A stretch of DNA of 64,000 nt from Actinostola sp. cb2023 (lineage: Eukaryota > Cnidaria > Anthozoa > Actiniaria > Actinostolidae): the NCBI GenBank assembly GCA_033675265.1, contig JAUJYZ010000149.1, positions 255,501 to 319,500 on the forward strand. The letters run 5' to 3'. Positions 1 through 12,614 of the stretch are shown one piece after another (the first letter of the stretch is position 1; every line of letters begins with the position of its first letter). Position numbers and translations under genes: made by a program. A model generated the notes under the pieces. That model made no database searches. It saw only the letters and a program-made list of their open reading frames with translations, and was not told the DNA's origin.

Positions 1-1907
1 TACCAATGTGGCACTTACAAGAGCCAAAAGGTGAGAGATTTTAATGTTTATATCATCATCATCATCAATCATAATATACCTGTACATTTATTACCCACAT
101 CATTATCAACTCCATTGGTGTAATTTTCATTGTCATCATCATCATAAACATAACCATCTTCATCAGTCATGTAATCAGCATCATCACCAGGTGTATAATC
201 ACCATCTCCATCATCACCACCACTATAATCTCTATTGCCGTGAATTTCATCACCATCATCACCATCATTATCTGCCTCATAACTATCATCATCATCATCT
301 GTCATATGTTTCACCACCAGGCATTTGCTTATTGTTGGTAACCAACGCATGTTGTCCAGTAATAAGATGTGGAGTAACGTCATCCAACATTGTAAAGGTA
401 AACCATTAGAACCAATACCATGAGATTTTCTAGCCTCCTTTCCAGGCTCCTCTCTTTTCTTTGAGAGGAGTAGGGCATGGGTACGAGATTGGTGATGATA
501 TAATATAATTGTGTACATTGTATAATATTATTATCTAATAGCTCAAGCAGGTGGTGTTGTAGTCGCAAAGGATTTTCAGCAATCTTGGCAGAATGATCTT
601 GAATCCAAAGGCAAGTTTGACTGATTCATTATCATCATCAATCATCACCATCATTATAAGTCATCACTATGATCATGTTTGATGTGTAAATCACTGTCAC
701 CACCAGGCATCATCATCAGTCATCACCATCATTATAAGTCATCACTATGATCATGTTTTATGTGTAAATCACTGTCACCACCAGGCATCATCATCAGTCA
801 TCACCATCATTATAAGTCATCACTATGATCATGTTTGATGTGTAAATCACTGTCACCACCAGGCATCATCATCAGTCATCACCATCATTATAAGTCATCA
901 CTATCATCATGTTTGATGTGTAAATCACTGTCACCACCAGGCATCATCATCAGTCATCACCATCATTAGAAGTCATCGCTATCATCATGTTTGATCCATA
1001 AATCATGTAAATGATTGTCACCGTCAGGAATCATCATCAGTCATCACCATCATTATAAGTCGTCACTATCATCCTGTTGATGCATAAATCATGTAAATAA
1101 TTAGTCACCATCAGGAATCATCTTCATCATCGTCACCTTTTTGCCATCATAATAACACCGTCTTTGACATCATGATGGTGATGATCTCTATTGATTGCCG
1201 CAGGTGACCATGCCGCTGACAATACACCATGTGGCCAGACTGAGCATATGATGTTCCCAGAAGGAACTGGCGAGAGCAACGATGAAATGTTACCATGGAA
1301 CGAACAAGATATCAATAAGGAATGTGCAACTCTCAAATCTCCATCTTGGGATGAATGTCTATCGATTGATCACAAAGAAGAATTCAATGACTCAGTAATA
1401 GATAACAGCTTAGAGCATGTAGTATCTGATGGAAGGGAGAATTTAATCCCTGACAACAATGAATTTAACAGCTTCTCCAAGCCCTTGCCGACTGATTGGC
1501 AAGAAATCACCAAGGCCAAACCATTATCAAGCGAATGCCACATTTCTGATCAGCGATCAATTCCTAATAGTGACAATACTTCTCCGAGCATCAACAGTGA
1601 GGAGTTTAGTTGTCAATTATTGATTCCAGAATCTTTATCGATTGATCAAACCAACCAGAATGACATAGAATGTTGGTCAGATAACGACAAACTGACCAAC
1701 AACTTGCAGACTTCTGAGTGTCGAAGTCACACAGACAGTAATGATTTTGAGTTGTCATCCATTGATAATGAATCAATTGATGTTTCTCCTGTGGTGGATA
1801 AAAGCAACAACAACATCAATGATTCTGTTCCTCAGGTATTTCCCTTACCAGACGATGATGACGACGACGACTTGCCTTTCTTTGATATTCTATCTTCAAT
1901 TCAATAA
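1..1907 (+). CDS. ZGRF1: ZGRF1-like SF1 helicase, C-terminal end (5' part lies outside the window)
   Basis: Four exons can be joined in frame: 1-30 (reading T-N-V-A-L-T-R-A-K, the SF1 helicase motif VI region), 321-397 (RHLLIVGNQRML then MWSNVIQHCK), 551-610 and 1204-1907, ending in TAA. The stretch NVALTRAKRHLLIVG followed by a W..VIQHC segment is typical of the UPF1-like helicase family and closest, from memory, to ZGRF1, a 5'-3' DNA helicase of recombination and crosslink repair. Donors are GTGAGA at 31, GTAAAC at 398 and a non-canonical GCAAGT at 611; codon phase is kept at every junction. The last exon adds a low-complexity acidic tail of about 235 residues, rich in S, N, D and E, ending in a run of seven Asp before LPFFDILSSIQ. 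The tail has no recognised domain and is probably disordered. SETX or another UPF1-like helicase is an alternative. Confidence 0.75.
44..320 (+). repeat. CAT/ATC-rich simple repeat filling intron 1 of the helicase gene
   Basis: Imperfect CAT/ATC trinucleotide sequence runs through most of the intron between exons 1-30 and 321-397. Open frames on both strands here (His-rich or Asp-rich) come from the repeat and are not genes. Confidence 0.8.
620..1130 (+). repeat. 78-bp minisatellite in the GC-AG intron
   Basis: Units of about 78 bp (ATCATCAGTCATCACCATCA, TATAAGTCATCACTATCATC, then GTAAATCACTGTCACCACCAG) repeat about five to six times, with divergence toward the 3' side. It lies wholly inside the intron 611-1203. 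Several units end in CACCACCAG followed by GCATCATC, which resembles the real acceptor at 311-320 (CACCACCAG then GCATTTG). Confidence 0.8.
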
Positions 1908-2091
1908 GATATCTATCACTTGATACTATATTTCTTGATTAAACCTATATTTTATTTAAGAGTCGAAATTGTGGAGCCAACACCCATGAGTGTTTTTCAG
2001 TGTTTACTCGGGAAAACTCCCAAACTTTCACAGACTTCAACTGCTTGTAAACAACATTTCCCAAGTTCTGGTGCCATTCGACAAAGCACAA

Positions 2092-2930
2092 TAATTGAAG
2101 GGCTCCCTGCAAGAACACAGTAAGTGATCTCTGATCAAAATCTACATTCTCTTTCAGTTTATTTGATCACAAGTCACTTACTCTGTTCTTACAGGGACTG
2201 CATGTCACTAAGTGATCTCTGATCAAAATCTACATTCTCTTTCAGTTTATTTTATCACAAGTCACTTACTCTGTTCTTACAGGGACTGCATGTCACTAAG
2301 TGATCTCTGATCAAAATCTACATTCTCTTTCAGTTTATTTTATCACAAGTCACTTACTCTGTTCTTACAGGGACTGCATGTCTGATCTCTGATCAAAATC
2401 TACATTCTCTTTCAGTTTATTTTATCACAAGTCACTTACTCTATTCTTACAGGGACTGCATGTCACTAAGTGATCTCTGATCAAACACTGAATTCTCCAC
2501 CAGATTCTTTGAATTTCTTAAAGGAGAATTTGGGTTTTGATCACAAGTCACTTGCTCAGTTTTCTTACAGGGACTTCATGTCACTAAGTGATCTCTGATC
2601 AAACACTGAATTCTCCACCAGATCTCTGATTTCAAAGGAGAATTTGGGTTTTGATCACAAGTCACTTACTCTATTCTTACAGGGACTGCATGTCACTAAG
2701 TGATCTCTGATCAAACACTGAATTCTCCACCAGATTCTTTGAATTTCAAAGGAGAATTTGGGTTTTGATCACAAGTCACTTGCTCTGTTCTTACAGGGAC
2801 TGCATGTCACTAAGTGATCTCTGATCAAACACTGAATTCTCCACCAGATTCTTTGAATTTCAAAGGAGAATTTGGGTTTTGATCACAAGTCACTTGCTCT
2901 GTTCTTGTAGGGACCCCTTCAATTAATGAA
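2092..2930. mobile_element. Tandemly amplified MITE array bounded by single terminal repeats
   Basis: The left end reads AATTGAAGGGCTCCCTGCAA and the right end is its approximate inverse (TTGTAGGGACCCCTTCAATT). Between them are eight tandem cores beginning AGTGATCTCTGATCAAA and ending GTTCTTACAGGGACTGCATG: four of about 87 bp, then four of about 113 bp that add CTGAATTCTCCACCAGATTC and AAAGGAGAATTTGGGTTTTG. Single-copy relatives lie at 12870-12985 and 33268-33392. No coding capacity is seen. Confidence 0.75.
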
Positions 2931-3930
2931 AATAATTACACAACAAAGATCTTTAAAACTGGAGTTTTTTTATTTTCCATAACATGCATACTGTCTTTTC
3001 TCAGAAAAATGACATGATTATGCTTGCTTACGTGTGTGTAGAGGTCCATTAAGGGTGTGAAATTGCACAAGTAGAGGCCCATTGAGGGCGTGAATTGCTC
3101 AAGGGGTGGGCTGACTGGGACAAAATTCGTTTATTTGAATAAAAATATGTGAACAAGACTGAATTCATAGTGTTGGAATGCAACACAACTCCAAAGATTC
3201 CACCAATTAAAATTGCCAGCCTCCTAAATTTGCCACAGACCAGACACTGTGCAAAGAGAGTGAGGAAACTACCTGCCGTATCTATAGACCAATCAATATC
3301 AAGACATTGAATTAACTGTGTCGGGAATAAAAATGGACCACTATGTTCATAATTTGTGCTGAATTCTAGAACCTCTTGGCTTGAAATGTTTCTTTGGTTG
3401 TCATGTGCGCTTAATAAAATGCCAACGTTGTGCTGGAAAAGAGAAAAACGTTTTAGACAGTCTGACTACAAGGATTAATAAGTATTGTATGACAATCAAC
3501 AAGATCATTACACAGAAGAAGATCCGAGGAAGGATCGAAACGTTTGTAGCTTAATTAACAAATATATAAGCCAGTAATTCGAGACATTTGAGATCAGAGA
3601 AGAACTATCAGTTGAAAACAATAATTCACTCGATGCGATTCGAATTTTAATTTATGCTATATTTAGCAACCTTCGATAAGGACCAATTAGAAGGCTTGTT
3701 GTGTTATCCAATCAAAATGAGTTTTAGTTCAGCCGTCACCAGGGTCTTCTCTCGAGCGTCTGCCATTTTGAAAATAGCGAGAAGAGAGGGCCCTGGGGAC
3801 GAGGTTGTAAGCCAGAGACAACCAATTTTAATGTCATATAATGCATCCTGGCTGCAATTACAAGATTTTTAATCAAAGACTTGTCAAGTACATTCTTTTA
3901 AACAAATTTATATATTTTTTAAATTGCTTT
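2931..3930. other. Intergenic stretch without a supported gene
   Basis: Only short unsupported open frames are present. An alternative last exon of the pyrophosphatase gene could lie here (see that entry), but none could be identified by eye. Confidence 0.5.
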
Positions 3931-6900
3931 TTATGTTATTTTAAATTGCAACTTACTTTCATCTGCTACTGGCTGCGCTTCTGCAGGTGGTGGAGCCTAC
4001 AATAACAACAATAATTTATTATTACTACTGTAATAACGATTACGATTGTCATCGAGTACAGTATAGTAGAGTAGGGCACAAAGTTCCCGGTGTGTGTGGC
4101 CTAACCTACTGACTTGAAGAGAGAAGGCTCAATTGAAAGCGCATATGATTATATACAAAGTCATTATTATAATGTGCCGACCAGTGATCTGATGGCCAAC
4201 TTGGCAAGAGCTATAATTATAATCATGGTTGGAAAATTAACAATACGAAGCAAATGTTTACAAAGAGTGAGTAGCGCTAATGATGTACATTAGAACCCCT
4301 TTCATACAGACTCTAGATGGACCAAATTAATGTTTCTATTACAGTGGAATGTTGTTATTACGGACCCTTTTGGGACCACAGACAGTGTGTGTCCATATTG
4401 GTTACATTAAAAATAATATACAGCATAAGAACCAAACATTAATGTCTATGTCCATAATAAGGAGATGTCCACAGGCATTACATGTACAACATTACTGTAA
4501 GTGGGTGTCTTTAGAGCAAGGTTAAACTAGTGGGGTGTATGTTGCAAGGCCCTGATTGAGGTTATGTCTGTAATAAAAAGATGTGTATTAGTGGGTGTCT
4601 GTGTTAGTGGGTGTCTGTGTTAGTGGGTGTCTACTAGTGGGTGTCTGTACTAGTGGGTGTCTGTACTAGTGGGTGGGTGTCTGTACTAGTGGGTGGGTGT
4701 CTGTACTAGTCAGTGGGTGTCTGATGTGGAATTCAACCGTCGACATATATTTATGATTTCAACTTACATTCTTCAATATTGCATCGGCATCTTCTTGTGA
4801 CATTTTGAATGGTGAGTCTTCGTTAGTTACTGTTTTGCTGCCAAAGGAAAAACCATTATTATCAATGCCTCTCAGAAAACAAGCAGATAGATTCCATCAT
4901 AACTCTTTTTTCAACATTTATTAACATTGGAAAATAGATATTTTCAAAAATTACTTGGATGCAGAATATACAACAACAACTGGTGTGCATTTGGCCAGGT
5001 ACTATACTGAATTCTAGAGTGCATAAACAACATGAAGTCGACAGCTTTCATGCTAGTTGAGCCTGGTACTCAAAAAGCTAGTTATAACCCTATGCATGAC
5101 AAGACTGTACACATACCATGCTAATCCACTTTTGTTTTCTGTTTGCTTCGTGATGAGTTGCTTCCAGAACTGGTGCGTTTCATTTATAACTTTCATTGCA
5201 AATTCCTAATAAAATAATCCAAATTAATGAATATTAATCTTACCGTTTACTCCAACCACTCAAGTCACTAGTTTACTCAAGTCACTAGTTTACTCAAGTC
5301 ACTAGTTTATTCAAATAAAAATTTAAAAATTATTATTCAAATTTAAAAAATGGCCAAAATACAAATTTCTACTATTGTTAATAATGTAGATCTTTGCTTC
5401 TGAATCAGTATTTTTAAAATAATATTAAAAACTTTTTATATTATATTGTTCTTGATTCATAATCTGACTAAGGAACTTCAAGTTGCTTGGGTTGGAGTAG
5501 ACGCACAGTAATACTTATGATGATGATTAGTGAGAATAAGATTATGATCATGATGGTATATCAGCATTGGTGTAATGTCCAATATAGATCATTAATATTA
5601 ATAAATTATATTAAAATATTAAAAAAATATATTATTAATATATAATAATTATAATTATTATAAATAATCTAATTATTTACGAACCTTGTTTTTACACTCG
5701 GCATCAAAAGCAAATTCATTCATAGGTTTTCCAGAAGGAACTTTATATATTCTAAACCAATCCACTGTAGCCTTGATAATCAAAATAAATTATAATAATT
5801 AATATTATTGTCGTTTGCTTTCATTAGAAAGCGTGCAAAGTCAATTCCGTCTAAACTGGACAAGTCTGAGACCACTGCTGTCCAGTTTGGTGAGGCATCT
5901 ACATCTTACAGAATTTATAAAACTCTGAAGAAGAGACCAGATAGCCGGGACTTCTTAGCGATCTTGTATCTTCATTTATTAATAGCACACAATAAGTATA
6001 TTATTTTGATTCTTACATTTAGTAAACCTGGCATATGCTTTTCAACATCATCAATATCTGGAATAAAAAGTAGCTGTTACTTACAGGTACTACTATTTAA
6101 AAACAATAGATATTACTAATGTACATACATGTACATGCAGAGCCGCAGCCGCCAGTACGGTTGGTCTGGTTTCAACCGGATCACTTTTCGAATCAAACAG
6201 TTTCAATTTATTTACATTTTTAATTATTCGGATATTTTTTAATGAAAAACAAAGTTTGAAAACCGGACCACTCAAAAACTGGCAGCTACAGCCTTGACCC
6301 TTCACTGGTCTAAACCGACATTATCATCACTACATTGTTATCCTAGCCCAACGTGCATTGTTGTCACTATATACGGCAAACACAAAGAACAGTCATTACA
6401 TATAACTTACAAACAACTTAGATCTGACAAGATTCCTTCCGCTTAGCTGATCGTACTGGATTGTGTACGTCCTAAGTGACCTGGGTATTAATACGAACCA
6501 AGACCTGCTTAATCACATGAGTTCTCAGTGGTTAGAGCGTCTGACTAGTATCCAGGAGGTCACGGGTTCAAATCCCGTCTGGGCTCAGTATTTTTTCTGA
6601 GTCTTTTTACGCTTGAGAAAACCTTACGAACTACATTACTAACAGTCATTACCATTCATATCTTTTGCCATAGGATCATTGACGTCTATAGCAATCACTT
6701 TCCAGTCTGTCTCCCCTTCATCAATCATAGCAAGAACACCAAGCACTTTGACTTGCTTAATTTCGCCACGCGTGGCAACCTACGAAACAATATAAGAACC
6801 AAATCAATTTGTCACTGGAATTTCTTGTTATCTCAGGGAAGAATGCTTTAATTTATTTTATTTTGACTCAATGATTTCCATAGTTCCAATAATGTAAAGT

Positions 6901-9900
6901 GTTAATTAAAAGTATCTAAAAACTTCCCAGTTTCATTGGATGCTCCTTAAACTGAGGAAGTTGTCCTTCAGTAGCATGGTAATAATGTAAGTAGGTACTT
7001 TAATCCAAATGGAGCCAAGAGCTACTGTTAGGTGAATATGTTTGTTGGTCTTAGCTTTCATCGACTACGACATCATCAGAGACTGAATAGGAAAGTAGTT
7101 TCTTCGAGTTTAGGTTAGGCAATCAGGCATGGATGGAGGGTTTAGAACAAAAGGTCTTTCAATTCGCAGCATTCCTCGCAGGAGTTTATATTGGGTTTCA
7201 GTTTGTTTATATAAATAATATGCCTCTAGGAGCCTTAGACCCTCCATCCACGCCTGATTGCCTAACCTAAACTCAAAGAAACTACTTTCCTATTCAGTCT
7301 CTGATGATGTCGTAGTCGATGAAAGCTAAGACCAACAAACATATTCACCTAACAGTAGCTCTTGGCTCCATTAAAGTACCTGCTCCTAAAACTGTTTATA
7401 TTATTATTATTTTATTATTATAATTATAAAGTATTGTACAGTTCAAACAGTATTTACCATTGTGCTAATGTCACACACATCTATAGGGTCATTGTCACCA
7501 AGGCATCCAGTGTCTTTATCCGTGTGGCTGGGATCTTCCCATGTCTAGAAATAAACAAGGAGTGGTCTAATATTAGTGACCCTAAAGGGCCGTTTACACA
7601 GGTGATTTTGTTGACGATTTTACTGCAACCACAAATCGCCCGTGTAAACTTCCGGTGATTAAGCGGCAATTAAATTGCAGCCAAATCGCTGCAATTTCAA
7701 ACCTGCTTGAAATTTTGTGCAATGTCGCAGCGACAAAATTGCCAATAAAATTGCCAGATATCTAAAGTTTAAGGATTGGAGCTTTTATTCACAGCCTGGA
7801 CATTTTGTACCATGCAAGAACATTACAGATACAATTAAGTGGCATACAGAAGTGTTGGTGACCTCTTTTTGGGAATAATCAGCAAATTTAAACAGAACAA
7901 CTCTGACAGCAAAGATGTACACATAGCTCTGTGAATTCCAATGGTACTTGGAAGTGTATAACTTCAAGGTCAGTATTAAATAAAATTAGTTTACAGTTGA
8001 CGTGGTTTTCTTTGTTATTCACAAGGCTTTATCTCCCATAAAGACCTGTCAACAAACTAAAAGCCGGGGAGGGGTTTGAATTCAGCAGGGAAATGTGGGG
8101 TTGATGAATTGAATTGTCCATTATGAATTCATACATGTAGGTCAATATCTGGATATTGACCTGCCAGGAGACCAGATATTGACCTATGAATAATAATGAG
8201 CAATTCAATTCATCAACCCCACATTTCAAATTCAAAACCATCCCTAACTCTTTGCAACTTAAGTTCGAATAGACCAGGCTGTGTTCGCCTTCATGCCTTC
8301 CGGTATTCGACTTTCGTTCTTTTTTTCAAGGTCCGAATCATCCGCCCTCGGGATGACTATATGGCTTATTGCCTCCATTCTCGGTAATTAACTCTAATTC
8401 AGGAACGGTTTGTGTAAGAATAGTGTGAAGCGACTTTTGATCAAAATCCAGATTCTCCTTTAAATACCAAAGATTCTCAAGGAGAATTTACTGTACAAGC
8501 CATACCTGTGGCAAGGCTCCATAGTTCCAGATATAACCCTTATAAGGAAAGCAGTTATTCACAAATCGTAGTTTATCTTTCTTGACATCTTGTTTGATGG
8601 GATTCAGCGCTTCCTTGGTGGTAATCTAGCATTAAAAACAAGGAAATTATGATATTGTTTTCTTGATCACGAATAACCTACTTGAAACACTTATTTGGTA
8701 CCTCCATCTTGGCATTAGTAAATCGTGGAATCTCAACTACCATGTTCACAAGCGTTTGCTGTAAAACAGAAAAGTTTTCACTTTCACTTTCATTATTATT
8801 TTTCAAACAAGAAAGTAAGAGACAAATACTTAGCCTCTCCCGCAGGCTTTTTTAGGGGCTGTCACGCATTCCACCCCTTTGTGCTCTCAAGTAGAGCGTA
8901 TGCTATTGAAAACTTGCAATTCACCGATTCGACGCTAGAGCTCACGTGGTGTACTTCATGTTACTGTCACCAAAAAGTTCGGACATTTTCCGTGAATTGC
9001 CGTACAAACACACTAACTTTTGTACAGTTTATCGACTCGATTTAGTTGTTCGATTCTCTAAATATTAGCAAAATCTTGTTTATAAACTGTTTTTAAAATA
9101 GTTTTGTTAATATTTAGAGAATTGAACAACTAAATCGAGTTGATAAACTGTACAAAAGTTAGTGTGTTTGTACGGCAATTCACGGACAATGTCCGAAATT
9201 TTTGGTGACAGTAACATGAAGTACACCACGTGAGCTCTAGGTAAATGATGCCTGTGTTGACGTCACCGAATTACCATATCCCGATTTCAAACCTTTATAA
9301 CTCGCATTACTTTATACATCGCGAATCTCAAATCACAAAATACTGAACCATCCCACTATTCACTTTATATGTAATGCACCTATCATCGGTTATCCCCTGG
9401 GGGGAGGGGGACCCCGGGCAAATACAGGTTTGCATGGGGACTTTTAGGGAGGTTTGAATGCTATTTCTCCCTGGGGGAGGGGGAAATGACGGAGATTTGT
9501 TGGAATTTTTTTAGTGTCATCAGAGAACTTGCGTGATGATACTAAAAACGGCTGCGAAGGAGGCTACTCTAGGAGGGGCATTTGTTTGTTCTATGTCCCC
9601 ACTTACCAGGGGGAAATTAACAACTTTGACAGGCCCTTTTGCAAAGTCCCCTCCCTTGCCCCGGGTCCCCCCCCAGGGGATAACCGATGATAGGTGCATA
9701 ATCGATTTTTAAAAGAAACAAATAACCCTGATCATATGCACTTTAATGGCCATTAATCAGATTAATGGCCGAAACATCTAATCAATAAGCTTAATGTATC
9801 TTAAACCTGACTGCAACTTCAAGATATATATTTTCTTATTGTTACACGGAAAACACTAGATCCCAATGACCAAAACCAGGTCAAGATTTGAATAACAATA

Positions 9901-10765
9901 GAGCATATCTAACAATAGTTCCTATTGTTGTACGATAGTTCCTATTGTTATTCAAATCTTGACCTGGTTTTGGTCATTGGGATCTAGTGTTTTCCTTGTT
10001 ACACTTCAATAAAGGATGTTAAATTCTCAAGAGATCTGAAATAGGAAACCATTGAGGGAAGTCAATAATAAACTTATTCAGTTCCATAATATTTAACTAT
10101 ATACATAAGTCTTATATATAAGCTTATATATTAAATATTGTACGTAAGCTTACCTCTGTGTTTGCAAAAAGAGGGATGTCATGAAATGGAGAAACTGCAT
10201 GGCCATCCGAATTACCTTGAAGAAATAATAATACTATAAGTTACTGATTTACAGTAAACACGATAGCATGCTTAGATAGCTATTAACTATAGATCTTGTT
10301 TATAGATAGTAAAATGAACCTGTGAACACGAAAGATCATACATGTAAGCTTACTTGCACGTTGTCAGACGAGGTCAACCTGTGTACTTTGTACTTTCTAA
10401 CTGAATTGGTCAATATTTCAATCAGTAACTTTGTAAGCGTTGCATTCAACGGATTTTAAAAAGATACGAAATTTGAATAAAAACGGTCTGAAGACAAACA
10501 AATTCAACATGTTGAGAATCCCAGGAAATCATGCTACGATTTCATACGAGAATTAAGCTTACAATGAAGTTTACTTACAGAAATACAATCGATAATCCAA
10601 GGAGTTCGGTGCTCCACTATCTCGAGTTGAATACGCCATGCTTCTACTTAGTACAGGATGCAGTAAACGAGGATTAAGAATATTAGATTTAGAACTATAA
10701 ACAATTCGCCTCCCAACAACACAGAGCAGCCCCGTCAACACTGAAAAACCCTTAGATCGCAGCAT
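3931..10765 (-). CDS. PPA2: Inorganic pyrophosphatase, family I, mitochondrial type (PPA2/PPA1-like)
   Basis: Hydrolyses pyrophosphate to phosphate with Mg2+. Eleven exons, 5' to 3': 10579-10765, 10154-10215, 8702-8758, 8506-8625, 7458-7544, 6653-6779, 6017-6057, 5685-5771, 5117-5205, 4768-4837, 3931-3996; about 330 residues, all phases consistent. Family signatures in order: [49 protein letters not shown], the active-site signature DNDPIDVC, then [29 protein letters not shown] and ETHQFWKQL. The first exon gives about 43 residues rich in L, R and S before [20 protein letters not shown], which looks like a mitochondrial presequence; starting at that internal Met would give a cytosolic PPA1-like form. 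The last exon is uncertain: it reads through a good donor (AAAGTAAGT near 3957) to a stop, and the usual C-terminal DKW motif was not found, so one more exon may exist. Confidence 0.88.
6519..6586 (+). tRNA. tRNA-like sequence, probably a pseudogene or SINE head
   Basis: It has a D-arm/A-box-like CTCAGTGGTTAGAGCG, a possible anticodon loop CTAGTAT (AGT, Thr) and a perfect T-arm (ACGGG, TTCAAAT, CCCGT). The 5' side does not pair with the 3' acceptor strand CTGGGCT, and the length is short. It lies inside a pyrophosphatase intron. More likely a tRNA-derived repeat than a working tRNA gene. Confidence 0.35.
6990..7384. mobile_element. Foldback element with arms of about 150 bp
   Basis: The left arm starts AGTAGGTACTTTAAT and the right arm ends ATTAAAGTACCTGCT; the arms share GGAGCCAAGAGCTACTGTTA, TGATGATGTCGTAGTCGATG and GCCTAACCTAAACTC in inverted order around a spacer of about 100 bp. 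Non-coding, in a pyrophosphatase intron. Confidence 0.75.
8069..8245. mobile_element. Short foldback element
   Basis: Inverted arms of about 80 bp share AATGTGGGGTTGATGAATTG and TAGGTCAATATCTGG. Non-coding, in a pyrophosphatase intron. Confidence 0.65.
8430..8502. mobile_element. Partial copy of the GATCAAAATC MITE family
   Basis: Contains TTTTGATCAAAATCCAGATT, CTCCTTTAAATACC and AAGGAGAATTTA, matching the core of the array at 2092-2930. It abuts the exon at 8506-8625. Confidence 0.5.
8935..9240. mobile_element. Foldback element with arms of about 135 bp
   Basis: Ends are CTAGAGCTCACGTGGTGTAC and its inverse GTACACCACGTGAGCTCTAG. Long near-perfect arms include ACAAACACACTAACTTTTGT, around a spacer of about 40 bp. 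Non-coding. Confidence 0.8.
9375..9698. mobile_element. PIF/Harbinger-like MITE, copy 1, with TAA target duplication
   Basis: Terminal inverted repeats TGCACCTATCATCGGTTATC and its inverse, followed by G- and C-runs (CCCCTGGGGGG and inverse). TAA lies immediately outside both ends (9372-9374 and 9699-9701), the 3-bp duplication typical of PIF/Harbinger. A near-identical copy is at 39616-39936. Confidence 0.8.
9841..10004. mobile_element. Foldback element with arms of about 55 bp
   Basis: Arms share AAAACACTAGATCCCAATGA and CCAAAACCAGGTCAAGATTT in inverted orientation; the centre has repeated CTATTGTT. Non-coding, in a pyrophosphatase intron. Confidence 0.75.
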
Positions 10766-11038
10766 GTGGACGTGGACTTCAGAGGACTATCATCAATCTA
10801 ACGCTCTCTCTTATTGGTTGATTGAGATATAACATCGATTCTGATTGGATTATCTTCGGATGCGATTCGGCGGACTTTGGTGGTTGGTTCTGAGAAAATT
10901 GTGCAAGTTTTGGCGAGTTTTTTTGTTGTTTATTTTTTCTGAATTTTAGCTTTCCGCGGTTTCTAGGAAATTCTGAAATAGATAAAATTATATTTCCATT
11001 AACTGATGTAATAAGCCAAGTCAGAGTTTTTAAAGGAT

Positions 11039-12090
11039 TACCGTGATTCCTGGAACCGAATCGGGATAAAATGTGTCCGAAGTGACTTTTCCGCTTCTGG
11101 GCGATTTTAAACTACTTTTTTCCCATGTCTCTACAGAAAAAGTAGTGTAAAATGCTCCTAGAAAACTCGGCAAAAATACAAGAGACATGGGAGAAAAAGT
11201 CACTTCGGACACATTTTGTATCACGGTTTTTGCCGAGTTTTCTAGAGAGCAATATTTTCATCTCTTTAGAATACGAGTTTTTGCCAGAGGGGGAGGGCAA
11301 GGGGAGAAAAATACTCCAAGGTATGCATAAGGTCTTCTTAATTACAGAAAACCTCATGTGTGATTTGTTAATCAAATTCTATTTTACGATCAAAAAATGG
11401 CCTTCGTTATACACGTATGCGTCGGGACGTAGTAAAAAGCCGTGAGAACTACGGCCAATCTACGGCTTAAAATTGCACACAAACTAACTTTTTGATACTG
11501 TTTTTTGAGACAAAACTAATAGCACAAAGTGATAAACAACTCATAATCTTTATTATTTTTTCTGAAAAAAATTGCCAAGAATCGACACAAAGACATGATT
11601 TAAAAGCGAAATCCAAACGTGAAACTGACGATCGTTCAGATTTGACACAGGAAGCCCAATCCGCTTCGAGATTGGTAAGCTTGTGGGCGATTTTAAACTA
11701 CGAAATTTTTCAGTGGATTATCGTATTCAAATGAACACATAAGCGCTGTTAGAGTTACACGAACATTCAGTTCCTTATCGTCCAAGAAGATAAGCACACG
11801 AATAGCTGGACGTCTATGTGTTCTACTAGAAAAGGAAACCACAAGCTTATATTTATGGTATTTTATACCGACAACAACTATCCGAATCATTGAACTTTAC
11901 TCGTTGAATACATTTTTTATTAAGTACCTATTTTTAGAAAGTATGTTCAAAAATTTTGTAAAATGCTCCTCACGAAAAAACTCGGCAAAAATACAAGAGA
12001 CACTTTGGGCTCTTTCAGTCAGAGAAAAAGTCACTTCGGACACATTTTATCCCGATTCGGTTGAGAAAGCCCCCAGGAATCACAGGGTAT
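11039..12090. mobile_element. Non-autonomous DNA transposon of about 1.05 kb
   Basis: The left end (TTACCGTGATTCCTGGAACC, then GAATCGGGATAAAATGTGTC, CGAAGTGACTTTT) and the right end are inverted copies. Subterminal blocks recur inside (GTAAAATGCTCCT, AACTCGGCAAAAATACAAGA). Open frames are short and unrecognised, so no transposase is visible. It sits between the pyrophosphatase promoter and the IAH1 3' end. Confidence 0.65.
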
Positions 12091-12614
12091 TCTACTCTGG
12101 TCCTTAGCAACTCAATGACTTGGCACGAGTACCCTTAGTCTAGTTAGTTTATGACTCCTATTCCAAGAAAAGCGGGTAAAAAGAAAGACCTCTCCCACTA
12201 TCGGTCAGCGGTCTATTCACCAAGTATACAAATAACTGCCCGCCCCTCCCCCACTACGTCTAATTCAGAAGGGCTTTTCCCCACGAGGTTAGAATCCAGA
12301 AAAAAATGAGGGCAATAAAATTGATAATGAACATACCATACATTTTTTCCTTTTGTTTTCAATATTTCAATTATTATTAATAAATGATTTACATGTAGTA
12401 CAGTTGAATAATAATTATTTGAAAAATTATTTGAATAAATCTAGATGGATAAATTTGGGGGGAGGAGGTGGGGGTTTACAATTTGTGACTTATTTTGGGG
12501 GTATTTTTTTTAATTAATTTGATTTTTTGATTTTTTTTCGGGAGAAACTGAGAGTGTGCCATTTATATACAGCTTTCCATCAACAAAATTCTCTGTTTAT
12601 ATTTGAATCATACT

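Noticed and set aside
620..1130. CRISPR-like array
   Set aside because: The 78-bp units are contiguous, with no unique spacers, in an animal intron.
1191..1907. Independent 238-residue gene starting near 1191
   Set aside because: The upstream residues come from intron sequence; frame and phase connect it to the helicase exons through the acceptor at 1201-1203.
6519..6586. Functional tRNA-Thr
   Set aside because: The T-arm is perfect but the acceptor strands do not pair; kept only as a tRNA-like sequence.
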